The position numbers and the translations under genes were made by a program. 64,000 bases of DNA, from the NCBI RefSeq assembly GCF_004124325.1, contig NZ_QBDT01000001.1, forward strand, positions 5,580,001-5,644,000, read 5' to 3'. The DNA comes from Streptomyces sp. L2 (GTDB lineage: Bacteria; Actinomycetota; Actinomycetes; Streptomycetales; Streptomycetaceae). The number at the start of each line of letters is the position of its first letter. Position 1 is the first letter of the stretch. The notes under the pieces are model-generated. The model made no database searches and was not told the DNA's origin. It saw nothing but the letters and a program-made list of their open reading frames with translations. Shown in pieces: positions 8,772-18,529 of this stretch.

Positions 8772-9932
8772 CTACGACCCAAACGTATGCACAGTGACAC
8801 TCCGATAAACGCCCCCCGGCCTCAACACGGTCGAAGGAAACCCCTCATGGTTAGGCGAGTCCGGAAAGTGCTGAGTCTCCAGCGCAAGCGCATCCCCCTG
8901 CCGATAGGCACGCCCCCTGGTCCCGACGAGCGTCCCGTCAAGAAAGTTCCCACTGTAGAACTGCAGCCCAGGCTGATCCGTAGCAATCCGCAGCACACGC
9001 CCGGAGCGCGGCTCCCGCAGCGTCACGACATGTTCCGGCCCCCCGGTGACCCCCTTGTCCAGCACCCAGTTGTGGTCGAACCCCTTCGCCTGCACCTGCT
9101 GCACGTGCCCCGCCCGCAGATCCCGCCCGATGGGCTTCGCGTGCCGGAAGTCGAACGGGGTGCCGCCGACGGCGGCGAGTTCCCCGGTGGGGATCAGGCC
9201 CGCGTCCGTCGGGGTGTAGCGGGACGCGGCGACGCGGAGTTCGTGGTCCTCGATGCTCCCGCTGCCCTCACCGGCGAGGTTCCAGTACACGTGACTGGTG
9301 AGGTTGACGATCGTCGGCTTGTCGGTGGTGGCCTCGTAGTCGATGCGCCACTCGCCCCGCTGGTTCAGCGTGTACGTCACCTTCGCCCGGAGCGTGCCCG
9401 GGTAGCCCATCTCGCCGTCGACGCTGGTGTAGTGGAGGTGGAGGCCGACGTCGGGGCCGTCGGTGAACGGCTCGACGTCCCACACGTGTTTGTCGAAGCC
9501 CTTCGCCCCGCCGTGCAGGCTGTTGACGCCGTCGTTGACGGAGAGCTGGTACTCCTTGCCGTCGAGGGTGAACCGGCCCTTGCCGATGCGGTTGCCGTAG
9601 CGGCCGATCAGGGCGCCGAAGTAGGGGCTCTTGGCCACGTAGTCGTCGAGGTTGTCGAAGCCCGCCACCACGTTGGCGTGCCGGCCGTGCCGGTCGGGGA
9701 TCTCCAGACTCTGGACGATGCCGCCGTAGGAGAGGACCTTGAGGCGGGTGCCGCCGTTCTCCAGTGACCAGCGGTGGACCTTCGTGCCGTCGGCGAGCCT
9801 GCCGAAGGGCTCCCGCACCGGCTTCCGGCCTCCGTGACCGGTGCTCGCCCGGGCCGTGCCGGTGCCGAGGGCGGTGGTGGCGAGGCCCGCCGCCGCGGCG
9901 CCCGCGATGACCGTGCGTCTGTTCAGTTCCAT
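8772..9932 (-). CDS. exported aldose 1-epimerase (mutarotase)
   Basis: 386 residues. It starts MELNRRTVIAGAAAAGLATTALGTGTARA, a twin-arginine-like signal with an AxA site. The mature part has the galactose-mutarotase fold: NRIGKGRF (substrate Arg), LHGGAKGFDKHVW (His), TSHVYWNLAG (catalytic His) and ALETQHFPDSPNHEG (catalytic Glu). It interconverts alpha and beta anomers of hexoses such as galactose. SD AGGGAG lies five bases before the ATG. It starts 25 bp after the permease gene on the same strand, so it is the last gene of the sugar transport operon, and export means it can act on sugars before uptake. Confidence 0.92.
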   Translation of the reverse strand: MELNRRTVIAGAAAAGLATTALGTGTARASTGHGGRKPVREPFGRLADGTKVHRWSLENGGTRLKVLSYGGIVQSLEIPDRHGRHANVVAGFDNLDDYVAKSPYFGALIGRYGNRIGKGRFTLDGKEYQLSVNDGVNSLHGGAKGFDKHVWDVEPFTDGPDVGLHLHYTSVDGEMGYPGTLRAKVTYTLNQRGEWRIDYEATTDKPTIVNLTSHVYWNLAGEGSGSIEDHELRVAASRYTPTDAGLIPTGELAAVGGTPFDFRHAKPIGRDLRAGHVQQVQAKGFDHNWVLDKGVTGGPEHVVTLREPRSGRVLRIATDQPGLQFYSGNFLDGTLVGTRGRAYRQGDALALETQHFPDSPNHEGFPSTVLRPGGVYRSVTVHTFGS

Positions 9933-9956
9933 TTCAGCTCCCTGTGGTCGGGCCGA

Positions 9957-11204
9957 TCACGAACCGGACTTGCGCTTGTTCCACACGTCGAAGCCGACCG
10001 CCACCAGCAGGGCCAGGCCCTTGATGACCTGTTGCCAGTCGGTGCCGACGCTGAGGAGGTTCATTCCGTTGTTCAGCACGCCGAGGACGAGGCCGCCGAT
10101 GATCGCGCCGAGGACGGTGCCCACACCGCCGCTCATCGAGGCTCCACCGATGAACGAGGAGGCGATGGCCTCCAGTTCGAAGTTGACGCCCGCCTTCGGA
10201 GAGGCCGCGTTCAGGCGGGCGGCGACCACCAGACCCGCCAGGGCCGCGAGCACGCCCATGTTCAGGAAGACGTAGAAGGTGACCTTCTTGTCCTTGACGC
10301 CGGACAGCTTGGCCGCCGGCAGGTTGCCGCCGATCGCGTAGATGTGCCGCCCGAACACCGCGTTGCGCATGATGTAGCCGTAGCCGACGACCAGCGCGCC
10401 GAGGACGATCAGGATGATCGGGGCGCCCTTGTAGCTGGCGAGCAGCAGGGTGAGGACGAGGATCGCGGCGACCAGGGCGGTCAGCTTGAGCAGGAAGAGC
10501 CGGGCGGGCAGCACGTCGAGGGCGAACTCCTGCTGCCGGCGCCGGTCGCGGACCTCCTGCCACACCACGGCTGCGATCAGCACCAGGCCGAGCAGCAGCG
10601 TGAGGTTGTGGTAGTTGGTGTCCGGTCCGGTCTCGGGCAGGAAGCCGTTGCCCATCTTCTGCAGGCCGTCGGGGAAGGGGCCGAGGGTCTGGCCCTTGAG
10701 GAGGATCTCGGTCAGGCCGCGGAACAGCAGCATCCCGGCGAGGGTGACGATGAACGACGGTATGCCGAGGTAGGCGATCAGGAACCCCTGGAGCGACCCG
10801 GCGACCGCGCCCACCAGCAGACAGGCGACCAGGGCGATCGGCCAGGGCACGTGGTGGCTGACCGTGAGCACGGCCGCGAAGGCGCCGACGAACGCGGTGA
10901 GCGAGCCGACCGACAGATCGATGTGCCCGGCGATGATCACCAGCATCATGCCGATCGCGAGGATCAGGATGTAGCTGTTCTGCAGCACCAGGTTGGAGAC
11001 GTTGCGCGGCAGCAGCAGGTCCCCGTCGGTCCAGATCGCGAAGAGCACCACGATCAGGCCGAGCGCGATCAGCATGCCGTACTGGCGCATGTTGCGGCGC
11101 AGCCCGCTCAGCAGGACGCCGAGCAGTCCCGGGCCGGCGGCCGCCGGGCCGCTGCCGCCCGGCGGCGCGGGGGCCGGGCTCTTGGCGGTCACATCCGTGC
11201 TCAT
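9957..11204 (-). CDS. sugar ABC transporter permease (MmsB/XylH type)
   Basis: 415 residues. After a Pro/Ala-rich cytosolic start there are about ten hydrophobic helices, and the conserved [35 protein letters not shown] block of BPD_transp_2 permeases is present near residues 75-110. A further [19 protein letters not shown] region near the C-terminus is typical of ribose/xylose/multi-sugar permeases. The ATG overlaps the ATPase stop (ATGA), so translation is coupled. One long permease with one ATPase and one binding protein is the usual CUT2 composition. The sugar is not fixed by this sequence; family members move xylose, arabinose, galactose or glucose. Confidence 0.93.
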   Translation of the reverse strand: MSTDVTAKSPAPAPPGGSGPAAAGPGLLGVLLSGLRRNMRQYGMLIALGLIVVLFAIWTDGDLLLPRNVSNLVLQNSYILILAIGMMLVIIAGHIDLSVGSLTAFVGAFAAVLTVSHHVPWPIALVACLLVGAVAGSLQGFLIAYLGIPSFIVTLAGMLLFRGLTEILLKGQTLGPFPDGLQKMGNGFLPETGPDTNYHNLTLLLGLVLIAAVVWQEVRDRRRQQEFALDVLPARLFLLKLTALVAAILVLTLLLASYKGAPIILIVLGALVVGYGYIMRNAVFGRHIYAIGGNLPAAKLSGVKDKKVTFYVFLNMGVLAALAGLVVAARLNAASPKAGVNFELEAIASSFIGGASMSGGVGTVLGAIIGGLVLGVLNNGMNLLSVGTDWQQVIKGLALLVAVGFDVWNKRKSGS

Positions 11205-12796
11205 CGCGACACCTCTTCGTCCCTCTGCTCCTGCCGGTCCTGCTGGTCCGTCTGGTTCTGCTGGTCCTTCGTCATGTGGCGCATCAGCACTTCCTGTGTC
11301 GCCTCGGCCCGCGGCACCTCACCGGTCAGCCGCCCGGCGGCCATCGTGTAGATGCGGTCGCACATGCCGAGCAGCTCGGGCAGCTCGGAGGAGATGAAGA
11401 CGACCGCCTTGCCCTCGGCGGCGAGCCGGTCGATGACCGTGTAGATCTCGTACTTGGCGCCCACGTCGATCCCGCGCGTCGGCTCGTCCAGGATCAGCAC
11501 CTCCGGGCCGGCGAAGATCCACTTGCTGAGGACGACCTTCTGCTGGTTGCCGCCGGACAGCCTGCCCACCGGCTCGAACACGGTCGGCGCCTTGATGTTC
11601 ATCGACGTGCGGAAGCCCTCGGCGACCTGCCGTTCCTCGTGCTCGTCGACCACGCCCCGCCGGGCCACCTTCCGCAGCGCGGTCAGCGAGATGTTGCGGT
11701 TGATGGTGTCCATCAGGTTCAGGCCGTAGTGCTTGCGGTCCTCGGTGACATAGGCGATGCCGTGTCCGACCGCCTCCGCGACGGTCCTGGTGCGGATCTC
11801 CCGGCCGTCCTTGAGGACCGTGCCGCCCGCGTACCGGCCGTAGCTGCGCCCGAAGACGCTCATCGCGAGTTCGGTGCGGCCGGCGCCCATCAGGCCCGCG
11901 ATGCCGACGATCTCCCCGCGGCGCACCTGGATCGACACGTCGTCGACGACCTTGCGCTGCTGGTCGATCGGATGGCGCACGGTCCAGCCCCGGATCTCCA
12001 GTGCCGGTGCCGCGCCCTCCTCGGGTTCGTGCGGGGTGCGCTCGGGGAAGCGGCTGTCGAGGTCCCGGCCGACCATGCCGGCGATGATCCGCTCCTCGGT
12101 CGTCCCGGGGGCCTTCACGTCCAGGGTCTCGATGGACCGGCCGTCCCGGATGATCGTCACCGAGTCGGCGACCCGGCGGATCTCGTTCAGCTTGTGCGAG
12201 ATGATGATCGAGGTGATGCCCTGCTTCTTCAACTCCAGGATCAGGCCCAGGAGTTTGCCGCTGTCCTCGTCGTTGAGCGCGGCCGTCGGCTCGTCCAGGA
12301 TGAGCAGCTTCACCTGCTTCGACAGAGCCTTGGCGATCTCCACGAGCTGCTGCTTGCCCACGCCGATGTCGGCGACCCGGGTCTCCGGGTGCTCGTCGAG
12401 ACCGACCCGGCGCAGCAGTTCGGTGGCGTGCCCGAGGGTCTCGGTCCAGTCGATGAGCCCGCGCCGGGCGTGCTCGTTGCCGAGGAAGATGTTCTCCGCG
12501 ATGGAGAGGTACGGCACCAGCGCCAGCTCCTGGTGGATGATGACGATGCCGCGCTGCTCGCTCGCCCGGATGTCCCTGAACGCGCAGGGAGCGCCCTCGA
12601 AGAGGATGTCGCCGTCGTAGCTTCCGTGGGGGTGGACGCCGGAGAGCACCTTCATCAGGGTGGACTTCCCGGCGCCGTTCTCCCCGCAGATGGCGTGGAC
12701 CTCGCCCTGCCGGACGGTCAGGGTGACGTCCGACAGCGCCTTGACACCGGGAAAGGTCTTGACGATCGAGCGCATTTCCAGGACGGGTCCCGCCAT
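11201..12796 (-). CDS. sugar ABC transporter ATPase, tandem NBD (MmsA/XylG type)
   Basis: 531 residues from the ATG at 12796, which has GGAAGG seven bases upstream. Two nucleotide-binding domains lie in tandem. The first has Walker [13 protein letters not shown], a signature region [13 protein letters not shown] and Walker B LLILDEP. The second has a degenerate Walker A ([12 protein letters not shown]), signature LSGGNQQKV and Walker [13 protein letters not shown]. This doubled layout with a decayed second P-loop is standard in CUT2 sugar importers. It drives uptake with the downstream permease (4-bp overlap) and the upstream binding protein. A TTG 15 bases further upstream is in frame but badly spaced. 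Confidence 0.93.
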   Translation of the reverse strand: MAGPVLEMRSIVKTFPGVKALSDVTLTVRQGEVHAICGENGAGKSTLMKVLSGVHPHGSYDGDILFEGAPCAFRDIRASEQRGIVIIHQELALVPYLSIAENIFLGNEHARRGLIDWTETLGHATELLRRVGLDEHPETRVADIGVGKQQLVEIAKALSKQVKLLILDEPTAALNDEDSGKLLGLILELKKQGITSIIISHKLNEIRRVADSVTIIRDGRSIETLDVKAPGTTEERIIAGMVGRDLDSRFPERTPHEPEEGAAPALEIRGWTVRHPIDQQRKVVDDVSIQVRRGEIVGIAGLMGAGRTELAMSVFGRSYGRYAGGTVLKDGREIRTRTVAEAVGHGIAYVTEDRKHYGLNLMDTINRNISLTALRKVARRGVVDEHEERQVAEGFRTSMNIKAPTVFEPVGRLSGGNQQKVVLSKWIFAGPEVLILDEPTRGIDVGAKYEIYTVIDRLAAEGKAVVFISSELPELLGMCDRIYTMAAGRLTGEVPRAEATQEVLMRHMTKDQQNQTDQQDRQEQRDEEVSR

Positions 12797-12828
12797 GGTC
12801 GTGCCTTCCAATCCGTAGGGGTGGCGGC

Positions 12829-13938
12829 TTACTTGAGCTCGGACGCGGTGTAGTAGCCGCCGTCGACCAGGACCTTCTGGTAGTTGGACTGGTCGACGCT
12901 GACCGGCTGCAGCAGGTAGGCGGGCACCACCTTCGCGCCGTTGTCGTACGTCTTCGTGTCGTTGACCTGCGGCTTCTTGCCCTTGAGCGAGTCGTCGACC
13001 ATGCTCGCGGCGACCTCGGCGAGCTTGCGGGTGTCCTTGTAGACGGTCTGCGTCTGCTCACCGGCGATGATCGACTTCACCGAGGCCAGCTCCGCGTCCT
13101 GGCCGGTGACGACGGGCAGCGGCTTGCTCCCGGAGCCGTAGCCGTCCGACTTCAGCGAGGACAGCACGCCGATGGAGATCCCGTCGTACGGCGAGAGGAC
13201 CGCGTCGACCCGCTGCGACTTGTACGACGAGGTCAGCAGGTCGTCCATGCGCTTCTGGGCGGTGGCGCCGTCCCAGCGCAGGGTGGTCACCTTGTTCAGC
13301 GCGGTCTGGCCGGAGCGGACGACGAGCTGCTTCTTGTCCAGGTACGGCTTCAGGACGCTCATCGCGCCGTTGAAGAAGTACTTGGTGTTGTTGTCGTCGT
13401 TGGAGCCGGCGAACAGCTCGATGTTGAACGGGCCCTTCTTTCCGCTGTCCAGGCCCAGCTTGTGCACGATGTACGTGCCCTGCAGCTCGCCGACCTTCTC
13501 GTTGTCGAAGGAGGCGTAGTAGTCGACGTTCTTGGTGCCGAGGATCAGCCGGTCGTAGGCGATGACCGGGATGTGGGCGTCCGCGGCCTCCTGGAGCACG
13601 TTGTTCAGGGACTTGTTGTCGATGGCCGCGATGATCAGGCCCTTGACGCCCTGCGTGATCAGGTTCTCGATCTGCGAGACCTGGGTGTCCGGGTCGTCCT
13701 CGCCGTACACCAGCTTCGTCTTGTAGCCCTTGGACTCAAGGTTCTTGACGACGTTGTTCCCGTCGGATATCCAGCGCTCGGAGGACTTCGTCGGCATGGC
13801 GATGCCGATGGTGGCGCCCTTGACGTCGCCCGTCTTCGCCTTGCTGCCGCCGTCGCTGTTCTGCCCGCAGGCGCTCAGCGTGAGGGCGAGCGAGGCGGCC
13901 GCGGCCGCCGTGGCGAGTGCTGCTCTGCGGTTGCGCAT
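12829..13938 (-). CDS. sugar ABC transporter substrate-binding lipoprotein (ChvE-like)
   Basis: 369 residues. The N-terminus [25 protein letters not shown] is a lipoprotein signal with lipobox LSAC, so the mature protein is anchored outside the membrane. The body is a type I periplasmic-binding fold ([40 protein letters not shown]) that most resembles multiple-monosaccharide binders such as ChvE and xylose binder XylF. It should capture an aldose and pass it to the permease. It begins five bases after the stop of the preceding gene and 32 bp separate it from the ATPase. Confidence 0.93.
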   Translation of the reverse strand: MRNRRAALATAAAAASLALTLSACGQNSDGGSKAKTGDVKGATIGIAMPTKSSERWISDGNNVVKNLESKGYKTKLVYGEDDPDTQVSQIENLITQGVKGLIIAAIDNKSLNNVLQEAADAHIPVIAYDRLILGTKNVDYYASFDNEKVGELQGTYIVHKLGLDSGKKGPFNIELFAGSNDDNNTKYFFNGAMSVLKPYLDKKQLVVRSGQTALNKVTTLRWDGATAQKRMDDLLTSSYKSQRVDAVLSPYDGISIGVLSSLKSDGYGSGSKPLPVVTGQDAELASVKSIIAGEQTQTVYKDTRKLAEVAASMVDDSLKGKKPQVNDTKTYDNGAKVVPAYLLQPVSVDQSNYQKVLVDGGYYTASELK

Positions 13939-13943
13939 GATGA

Positions 13944-14960
13944 TCAGTCCTTGTCGGTGTCGACGTCGATGGGGGATCGGCCGGGGGTGCTTTCCGGGTC
14001 GGGGAAGCGGTGGAGCGGGCCGGGGAGGCGGGAGCCCAGCGGGGCCATGCCGGTGTCCGCGCCGTGCCGGGCGAGCAGGTCCAGGGCGAGCCGGCCGCGC
14101 CGCACCCGCTCCCGGGCGGTGTCCAGGGTCAGGTCCCGCAGATGCCTGCCCCACGGGTAGATGCCGGGCGCCTTGGACAGGCCGAACTTCAGGTAGAGCG
14201 GTGCGCCGCGCCGGATCAGCTCGGCGACCTCGTACATCCGGACATAGCCGCCGAGGTCGTCCGGGGCCTCGATGTACATGTCCATGGGAGCGCCGGACAC
14301 CCGGCGGATCTCGGTGAGGTGAGCGGGCGTCAGGTCGCTGGGCACGTTGACCGAGTCCGCGCCCAGCCGCTCGTACACCGCGTACGACGCCGGATTGACG
14401 GGGCCGATCAGCGCGGACACCTTCAGCGTGGTGCCGGCCGGGATGATCCCCCGCTGCCGGGCCCGGTGCAGGGTCCACAGCACGCCCTCGTCGGCCACCA
14501 GCAGGCACCGCACGCCCAACTCCGTCGCCCGGACGGCGTCCTCGACGCAGCCGGCGACCCCGTCGTGGCCGCGCACGCGCGGTCCGGCCCCCCGCGAGTC
14601 GGAGCGTACCGAGCCGCCGATGTCCCAGGTGCCGCGCGGGCCGGTGAACAGGCAGAGTTCGATGTCGCGTTCGGCGGTGGCCTCGACCATCTCGGTGATC
14701 TCGGCGTCGGTGAGCATCCACACGCCGCTGCCCTGACTGATCCGGTGGATCGGCACGTCCAGGCGCGAGGACTCCTTGAGGACGACCGCGAGCGCCTCGG
14801 GCCCCTCGCACGAGGGGACCTCGGTGCGCCAGCGGCCGCCGCCCGGGAAGCTGTGCGGGGAGGCGTCGGCGGGGTCGAGGGCGGGCGCGCCCAGACCGAG
14901 CGCGGCGAGCACCTGCTCACCGGGTCGGCGGGCCGCCGGGGCGGAAGCGTCGGTCGTCAC
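13944..14960 (-). CDS. uncharacterised protein, probably TIM-barrel, first gene of the sugar transport operon
   Basis: 338 residues, no signal peptide. I do not recognise an exact family. The protein has alternating strands and helices, with segments such as [79 protein letters not shown] and [16 protein letters not shown]. That pattern suggests a TIM barrel and faintly recalls peptidase U32-like proteins. Leading the ABC operon, preceded by an operator shared with the dehydratase operon, it probably acts on the transported sugar or its acid (an aldolase- or isomerase-like step), but this is context only. A real gene by length, spacing and codon use. Confidence 0.85.
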   Translation of the reverse strand: MTTDASAPAARRPGEQVLAALGLGAPALDPADASPHSFPGGGRWRTEVPSCEGPEALAVVLKESSRLDVPIHRISQGSGVWMLTDAEITEMVEATAERDIELCLFTGPRGTWDIGGSVRSDSRGAGPRVRGHDGVAGCVEDAVRATELGVRCLLVADEGVLWTLHRARQRGIIPAGTTLKVSALIGPVNPASYAVYERLGADSVNVPSDLTPAHLTEIRRVSGAPMDMYIEAPDDLGGYVRMYEVAELIRRGAPLYLKFGLSKAPGIYPWGRHLRDLTLDTARERVRRGRLALDLLARHGADTGMAPLGSRLPGPLHRFPDPESTPGRSPIDVDTDKD

Positions 14961-14972
14961 TGGCTGTCCTTC

Positions 14973-15008
14973 GTGTTCGGAAGAGCGTGTTCGGAAGAGC
15001 GTGTTCGG
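14973..15008. repeat. 14-bp direct repeat GTGTTCGGAAGAGC, 2.6 copies
   Basis: Perfect copies at 14973-14986 and 14987-15000, with a partial copy at 15001-15008. They lie in the leader of the sugar transport operon immediately next to the shared operator-like site. Each copy contains GTTCG, which is also the core of that site. Confidence 0.85.
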
Positions 15009-15012
15009 GCGG

Positions 15013-15036
15013 GTTCGATATTTCGGACGTCGTTCG
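15013..15036 (-). promoter_or_regulatory. operator-like site upstream of the sugar transport operon
   Basis: GTTCGATATTTCG (15013-15025), five variable bases, then CGTTCG (15031-15036). The identical 13 and 6 bases with the same 5-bp spacing recur at 17289-17312 before the dehydratase operon. Nineteen matched positions in two non-coding leaders point to a common regulator; the protein is not encoded in the window. Confidence 0.7.
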
Positions 15037-15082
15037 CGTCTTTGGGTAGGGAAAGTTCCCGAGTCTGGCGGTGAAGGAGGTC

Positions 15083-16087
15083 CTACGGCCGGAGCAGCAC
15101 CTTGCCCACCTTCGGGTCACCGGCCCCCACCAGCTCCATGGCCTGGGCGAACTCGGTCAGCGGCAGCTCGTGCGTGACCAGCGGCAGCGGGTCGAGCAGC
15201 CCGGCGCCGAAGACCCGCACGGCATGCGCCCAGGCGGCCGGCGGGGCGCCGAAGACGGTGCGCACCTCCAGTTGCCGTACGACCAGAGAGGTCGGGTCGA
15301 GTCCGTCGGCGCCCGGCGCCGGGATGCCGGTCAGGACCAGCCGGCCGCCCCAGCGCAGCAGCGCGGCGGCGGTGCGCGCGGCGGACGCGGACCCGGCGGC
15401 CTCGATCACGACGTCCAGGTCGTCCGGCAACTCCTCGCCGGCGAGCCGGAAGTCGCTCGCCCCGAACGAGCGGGCCGGCGCCTCCCGTTCGCGGCCAGTG
15501 CCCACCACCAGCAGGCCGGCGGGGGACACCGCCCTGAGGAACCGCACGGCGAGCATCCCGAGCGTGCCCGTGCCGACCACGCCCACCCGCTCGCCCGGCC
15601 GGGCGTCCGCCTTCAGCGCGGCGGCCGCGACGCAGGCGGCCGGCTCCAGGAGGGCGGCGGCGGTGAGATCGGCGTCCTCGGGCAGGACGTGCAGCAGCCG
15701 GGCCGGCAGGGTGAGCGTTGTGGCCATGGCACCCGGCTGGGTGAACCCGGTCTCCTCGTAGCCGGCCGTGCACAGCGTGGTCTCGCCCGCGTGACAGCGG
15801 GCGCACACCTGGCAGTTGCGGAAGCCCTCCCCGACGACCTTGCGGCCGACCAGGGCCCCGGGCACACCGGCGCCCACCGCCCGCACCGTCCCGGACCACT
15901 CATGGCCGGGCGTCAGCGGGTAACGGACGTAGCCCTCGGGCCGGTTGCCCTGGTACACCTCGCGGTCGCTGCCGCAGACGCCGACCGCGTGCACGGCGAC
16001 GAGTGCCTCCCCGGGGCCGGGGTCGCGGGGCGTGTGCCCGGCGATCCGGTGCCGGCCGGGCGCCTCGACGACGACGGCGACGCTCAC
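15083..16087 (-). CDS. zinc-dependent sugar/alcohol dehydrogenase (MDR family)
   Basis: 334 residues from a GTG that overlaps the dehydratase stop (GTGA). Catalytic zinc ligands are in GVCGSDREVYQG (Cys) and PGHEWSGTV (His-Glu), with the glutamate ligand in LLEPAACVAA. A structural zinc lobe is reduced to FRNCQVCARCHAGETTLC. The nucleotide site is GVVGTGTLGMLAVRF. The family oxidises polyols or sugar derivatives using NAD(P). Coupling with a sugar-acid dehydratase suggests it oxidises an aldose, polyol or keto-acid intermediate of the same pathway. The product is slightly shorter than typical members (about 345-350). Confidence 0.9.
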   Translation of the reverse strand: MSVAVVVEAPGRHRIAGHTPRDPGPGEALVAVHAVGVCGSDREVYQGNRPEGYVRYPLTPGHEWSGTVRAVGAGVPGALVGRKVVGEGFRNCQVCARCHAGETTLCTAGYEETGFTQPGAMATTLTLPARLLHVLPEDADLTAAALLEPAACVAAAALKADARPGERVGVVGTGTLGMLAVRFLRAVSPAGLLVVGTGREREAPARSFGASDFRLAGEELPDDLDVVIEAAGSASAARTAAALLRWGGRLVLTGIPAPGADGLDPTSLVVRQLEVRTVFGAPPAAWAHAVRVFGAGLLDPLPLVTHELPLTEFAQAMELVGAGDPKVGKVLLRP

Positions 16088-17247
16088 CGCTCGCCCTTCG
16101 GGGCGCGCTTCTCCCAGCCTTCCGCCCACAGGTCGAAGTGGGCGCGCTGCTGCGGGAACTCGGCGGCCGCGTCGACGTCCAGCTCGACGCCGAGCCCCGG
16201 CGCGTCGGAGAGGTGGAAGCAGCCGTCCTCCGGGTTCACCCGCGGGGCGCCCTTGACCACCTTCTTGATCTCCGCGTCCGCGAAGTCGTTGAAGTGCTCA
16301 AGGATCTTGAAGTTCGGGGAGGTGAAGCCCACTTGGAGCGAGGCCGCGGTGAGCACGGAGCCGCCGACGTTGTGCGGGGCGACCAGCACGTAGTGGGTCT
16401 CGGCGGTCGCGGCCAGCTTCCGGGTCTCCCAGATGCCGCCGATGTGTCCCACGTCCGGCTGGATGATGTCCACGGCCTGGCTCTGGAACAGCTCGCGGAA
16501 CTCGATCCGGTCGTGGATCCGCTCACCGGTGGCGACCGGGACGTCCACCTTCGCGGCGACCTTCTCCAGCGCCTTCATGTTCTCCGGCGGGCACGGCTCC
16601 TCCAGCCAGGCCGGGTTGAAGGGCGCCATCTCCTTGGCCAGCCGCACGGCGGTGGCGGGGGAGAAGCGGCCGTGCATCTCCAGCATCAGCTCGGCGTCCG
16701 GCCCGATCGCGTCCCGCACGGCCTCGATCAGCGAGACGGCGTACCGGGTCCGCTCGTGATCCAGCTCGAAGTGCCCCGTGCCGAACGGGTCGATCTTCAG
16801 CGCCCGGTACCCGCGCTCCATCACGCCCCGCGCGGCCTTGTGGTACGCCTCGGGCGTCCGCTCCGTGGTGTACCAGCCGTTGGCGTACGCCTTGACCTTC
16901 TCGGTGACGCTGCCGCCCAGCAGCTGCCAGACCGGCACGCCCAGCGCCTTGCCCTTGATGTCCCAGCAGGCCATCTCGACGACGGCGATGCCCGACATCA
17001 CGATCTCACCCGCACGGCCGTAGTCGCCGTACTTCATCCGGCGCACCAGGTCCTCGGCGGCGAACGGGTCGGAACCGAGAATGTGGTTGGTCTCGGCCTC
17101 CCGGAGGTAGCCGAGCAGCGCGTCGGTGTGACCGAGCATCCGGGTCTCGCCGACTCCGGTGATCCCCTCGTCGGTGTGCACCTGGACGTACGTCAGGTTC
17201 CGCCACGGCGTTCCGACCACGTGCGTGCTGATTCCGGTGATGCGCAC
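16084..17247 (-). CDS. enolase-superfamily sugar-acid dehydratase (mandelate racemase family, galactonate dehydratase-like)
   Basis: 387 residues. The N-terminal capping domain (MRITGISTHVVGTPWRN) is followed by a barrel with the family residues: a Lys in ALKIDPFG, metal ligands in LMLEMHGRF (Glu), WLEEPCPP (Glu) and ATGERIH (Glu), and an Asp/His dyad in IQPDVGHIGG and VAPHNVGGS. This arrangement is the mandelate racemase subgroup, whose bacterial members mostly dehydrate aldonic acids. With a beta-galactosidase and sugar importer nearby, D-galactonate or a related acid is a reasonable substrate guess, not proven. It is the first gene of a two-gene operon with the dehydrogenase, preceded by the shared operator-like site. 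Confidence 0.9.
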   Translation of the reverse strand: MRITGISTHVVGTPWRNLTYVQVHTDEGITGVGETRMLGHTDALLGYLREAETNHILGSDPFAAEDLVRRMKYGDYGRAGEIVMSGIAVVEMACWDIKGKALGVPVWQLLGGSVTEKVKAYANGWYTTERTPEAYHKAARGVMERGYRALKIDPFGTGHFELDHERTRYAVSLIEAVRDAIGPDAELMLEMHGRFSPATAVRLAKEMAPFNPAWLEEPCPPENMKALEKVAAKVDVPVATGERIHDRIEFRELFQSQAVDIIQPDVGHIGGIWETRKLAATAETHYVLVAPHNVGGSVLTAASLQVGFTSPNFKILEHFNDFADAEIKKVVKGAPRVNPEDGCFHLSDAPGLGVELDVDAAAEFPQQRAHFDLWAEGWEKRAPKGER

Positions 17248-17262
17248 GGCAGTTGCCCCTCA

Positions 17263-17312
17263 GCTGTTCGACAGTGCTGTTCGGTGCTGTTCGATATTTC
17301 GTCACTCGTTCG
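17263..17312 (-). promoter_or_regulatory. operator-like region upstream of the dehydratase operon
   Basis: GCTGTTCG occurs at 17263, 17275 and 17285. The last runs into GTTCGATATTTCG (17289-17301), then five bases and CGTTCG (17307-17312), identical in layout to the site at 15013-15036. ATTTCG (17296-17301) and CGAAAT (17311-17316) also form inverted arms. It lies 42-65 bp before the dehydratase ATG. Confidence 0.7.
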
Positions 17313-17472
17313 AAATGTTGGCGTGACAGTAAGGAGGGTGCGGCGGGGGTGTCAATGGGGCGAACAGGTAACGGTTTCGGCAAGGCTTTCGAGAATTTCG
17401 TTCGCTCTCCCACCAAACCTTCACAGCGGCACCTAGGAACGTGACCCGCGGGGAATCTAGTCTTCCGGCGTC

Positions 17473-18444
17473 ATGGACTTCTGCCACCCGTGCCAACGGC
17501 ACCTCAACGGCGCCCTGGCCTGCCCGGGCTGCGGCGCACCGGCGCGGACCCCCGCGCCGGCCGAGGGTGTTCCGTTCGCGCAGGTATACGCGGCCGCGAA
17601 CCCGGCGCCGGGCCACGGCGGGTACGGCGGGTACGGCGGGTACGGGGACTACGGCACCCACGGGGGCTTCGGCGCGGGCGCCTCGTACGAGGAGTACGGC
17701 GGCCGGTCGGAACCGGAGGAACGCCGGGAACCGGAAGCCCGTGAACCGAAGGAGCGGCGGGAACCGGAGCGGCGGGAACCGGAGCCGGACCGTGAGCCGG
17801 AGACGAGGGAACCGGAGGTGACGGGTGGCCGGGCCGCCGCCCGGCGCCAGGCCCGCGGCCGGAGGGACGCCGGGAGTTCCGCCGCTGCCGTCGGGAGTTC
17901 CGCCGACGCCGAGGCCGGCCGTCGCGACCGCAAGGCCGCCGCCCACCGCCGCCGTCGCCGCCGTACCGTGTTCATCGCCGCCGGCCTCGTCCTGGCGGCC
18001 GGTGCCATGAGCGTCGCCGAACTCGGCATCGACGCCCCCTTCTCCGACGACAAGCCCGCCGCGGCCGGGGACACCGCACCGGACGGCACCTCGTCCGACA
18101 CGGCCCCGGGCCACACCGCGTCCCCCCTCGACGACACCGCGGGTGGCGGCGCGGCCCGCCGGCACGGCTCGGCCTCGCCCGGCGCGTCGGCCTCCGCTTC
18201 CGCCTCCGCTTCCGCCTCCACGTCCGCGAAGCCCGAGGACTCCACGTCCCCGGACCCGCAGGGCAGCGGGCAGCCCCAGCAGTCCGCCGGCACGGGTCCT
18301 GACCCGACCGGCGCCCCCACCACGGCCCCGGCCCCGCAGCCGAGTTCCGCCCCCGCCTCGGCTCCCGCGAGCTCCGCTCCGCCGCCGCAGCCGACACCGA
18401 CGAGGACGAGGTCCTGCGACCGCTTCCTCTGGTGGTGCACCTGA
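17473..18444 (+). CDS. SCO2400-like zinc-ribbon, single-TM, low-complexity protein
   Basis: 323 residues. The N-terminus has a small zinc ribbon with Cys pairs at 4/7 and 17/20 (CHPC...CPGC). A Gly/Tyr-rich stretch with GGYGGYGGYG and a Glu/Arg/Pro repeat region (REPE units, about residues 75-115) follow. A stop-transfer block RRRRRRT precedes one hydrophobic helix near 160-183. The remaining about 140 residues are Ser/Ala/Pro-rich and end in two cysteines. The order cytosolic zinc ribbon, membrane helix, then exported disordered tail matches a Streptomyces-specific family named after SCO2400. The function is unknown; the ribbon may bind a cytosolic partner. Confidence 0.82.
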   Translation: MDFCHPCQRHLNGALACPGCGAPARTPAPAEGVPFAQVYAAANPAPGHGGYGGYGGYGDYGTHGGFGAGASYEEYGGRSEPEERREPEAREPKERREPERREPEPDREPETREPEVTGGRAAARRQARGRRDAGSSAAAVGSSADAEAGRRDRKAAAHRRRRRRTVFIAAGLVLAAGAMSVAELGIDAPFSDDKPAAAGDTAPDGTSSDTAPGHTASPLDDTAGGGAARRHGSASPGASASASASASASTSAKPEDSTSPDPQGSGQPQQSAGTGPDPTGAPTTAPAPQPSSAPASAPASSAPPPQPTPTRTRSCDRFLWWCT

Positions 18445-18529
18445 CCCCTCTCCCGCCTGGAGTCACGCCCCTGCGTTGAGTCGAACGGGCGTCTGGCGCC
18501 GTACCCGTTCCCGGAAGTGAGGAGAGCGG

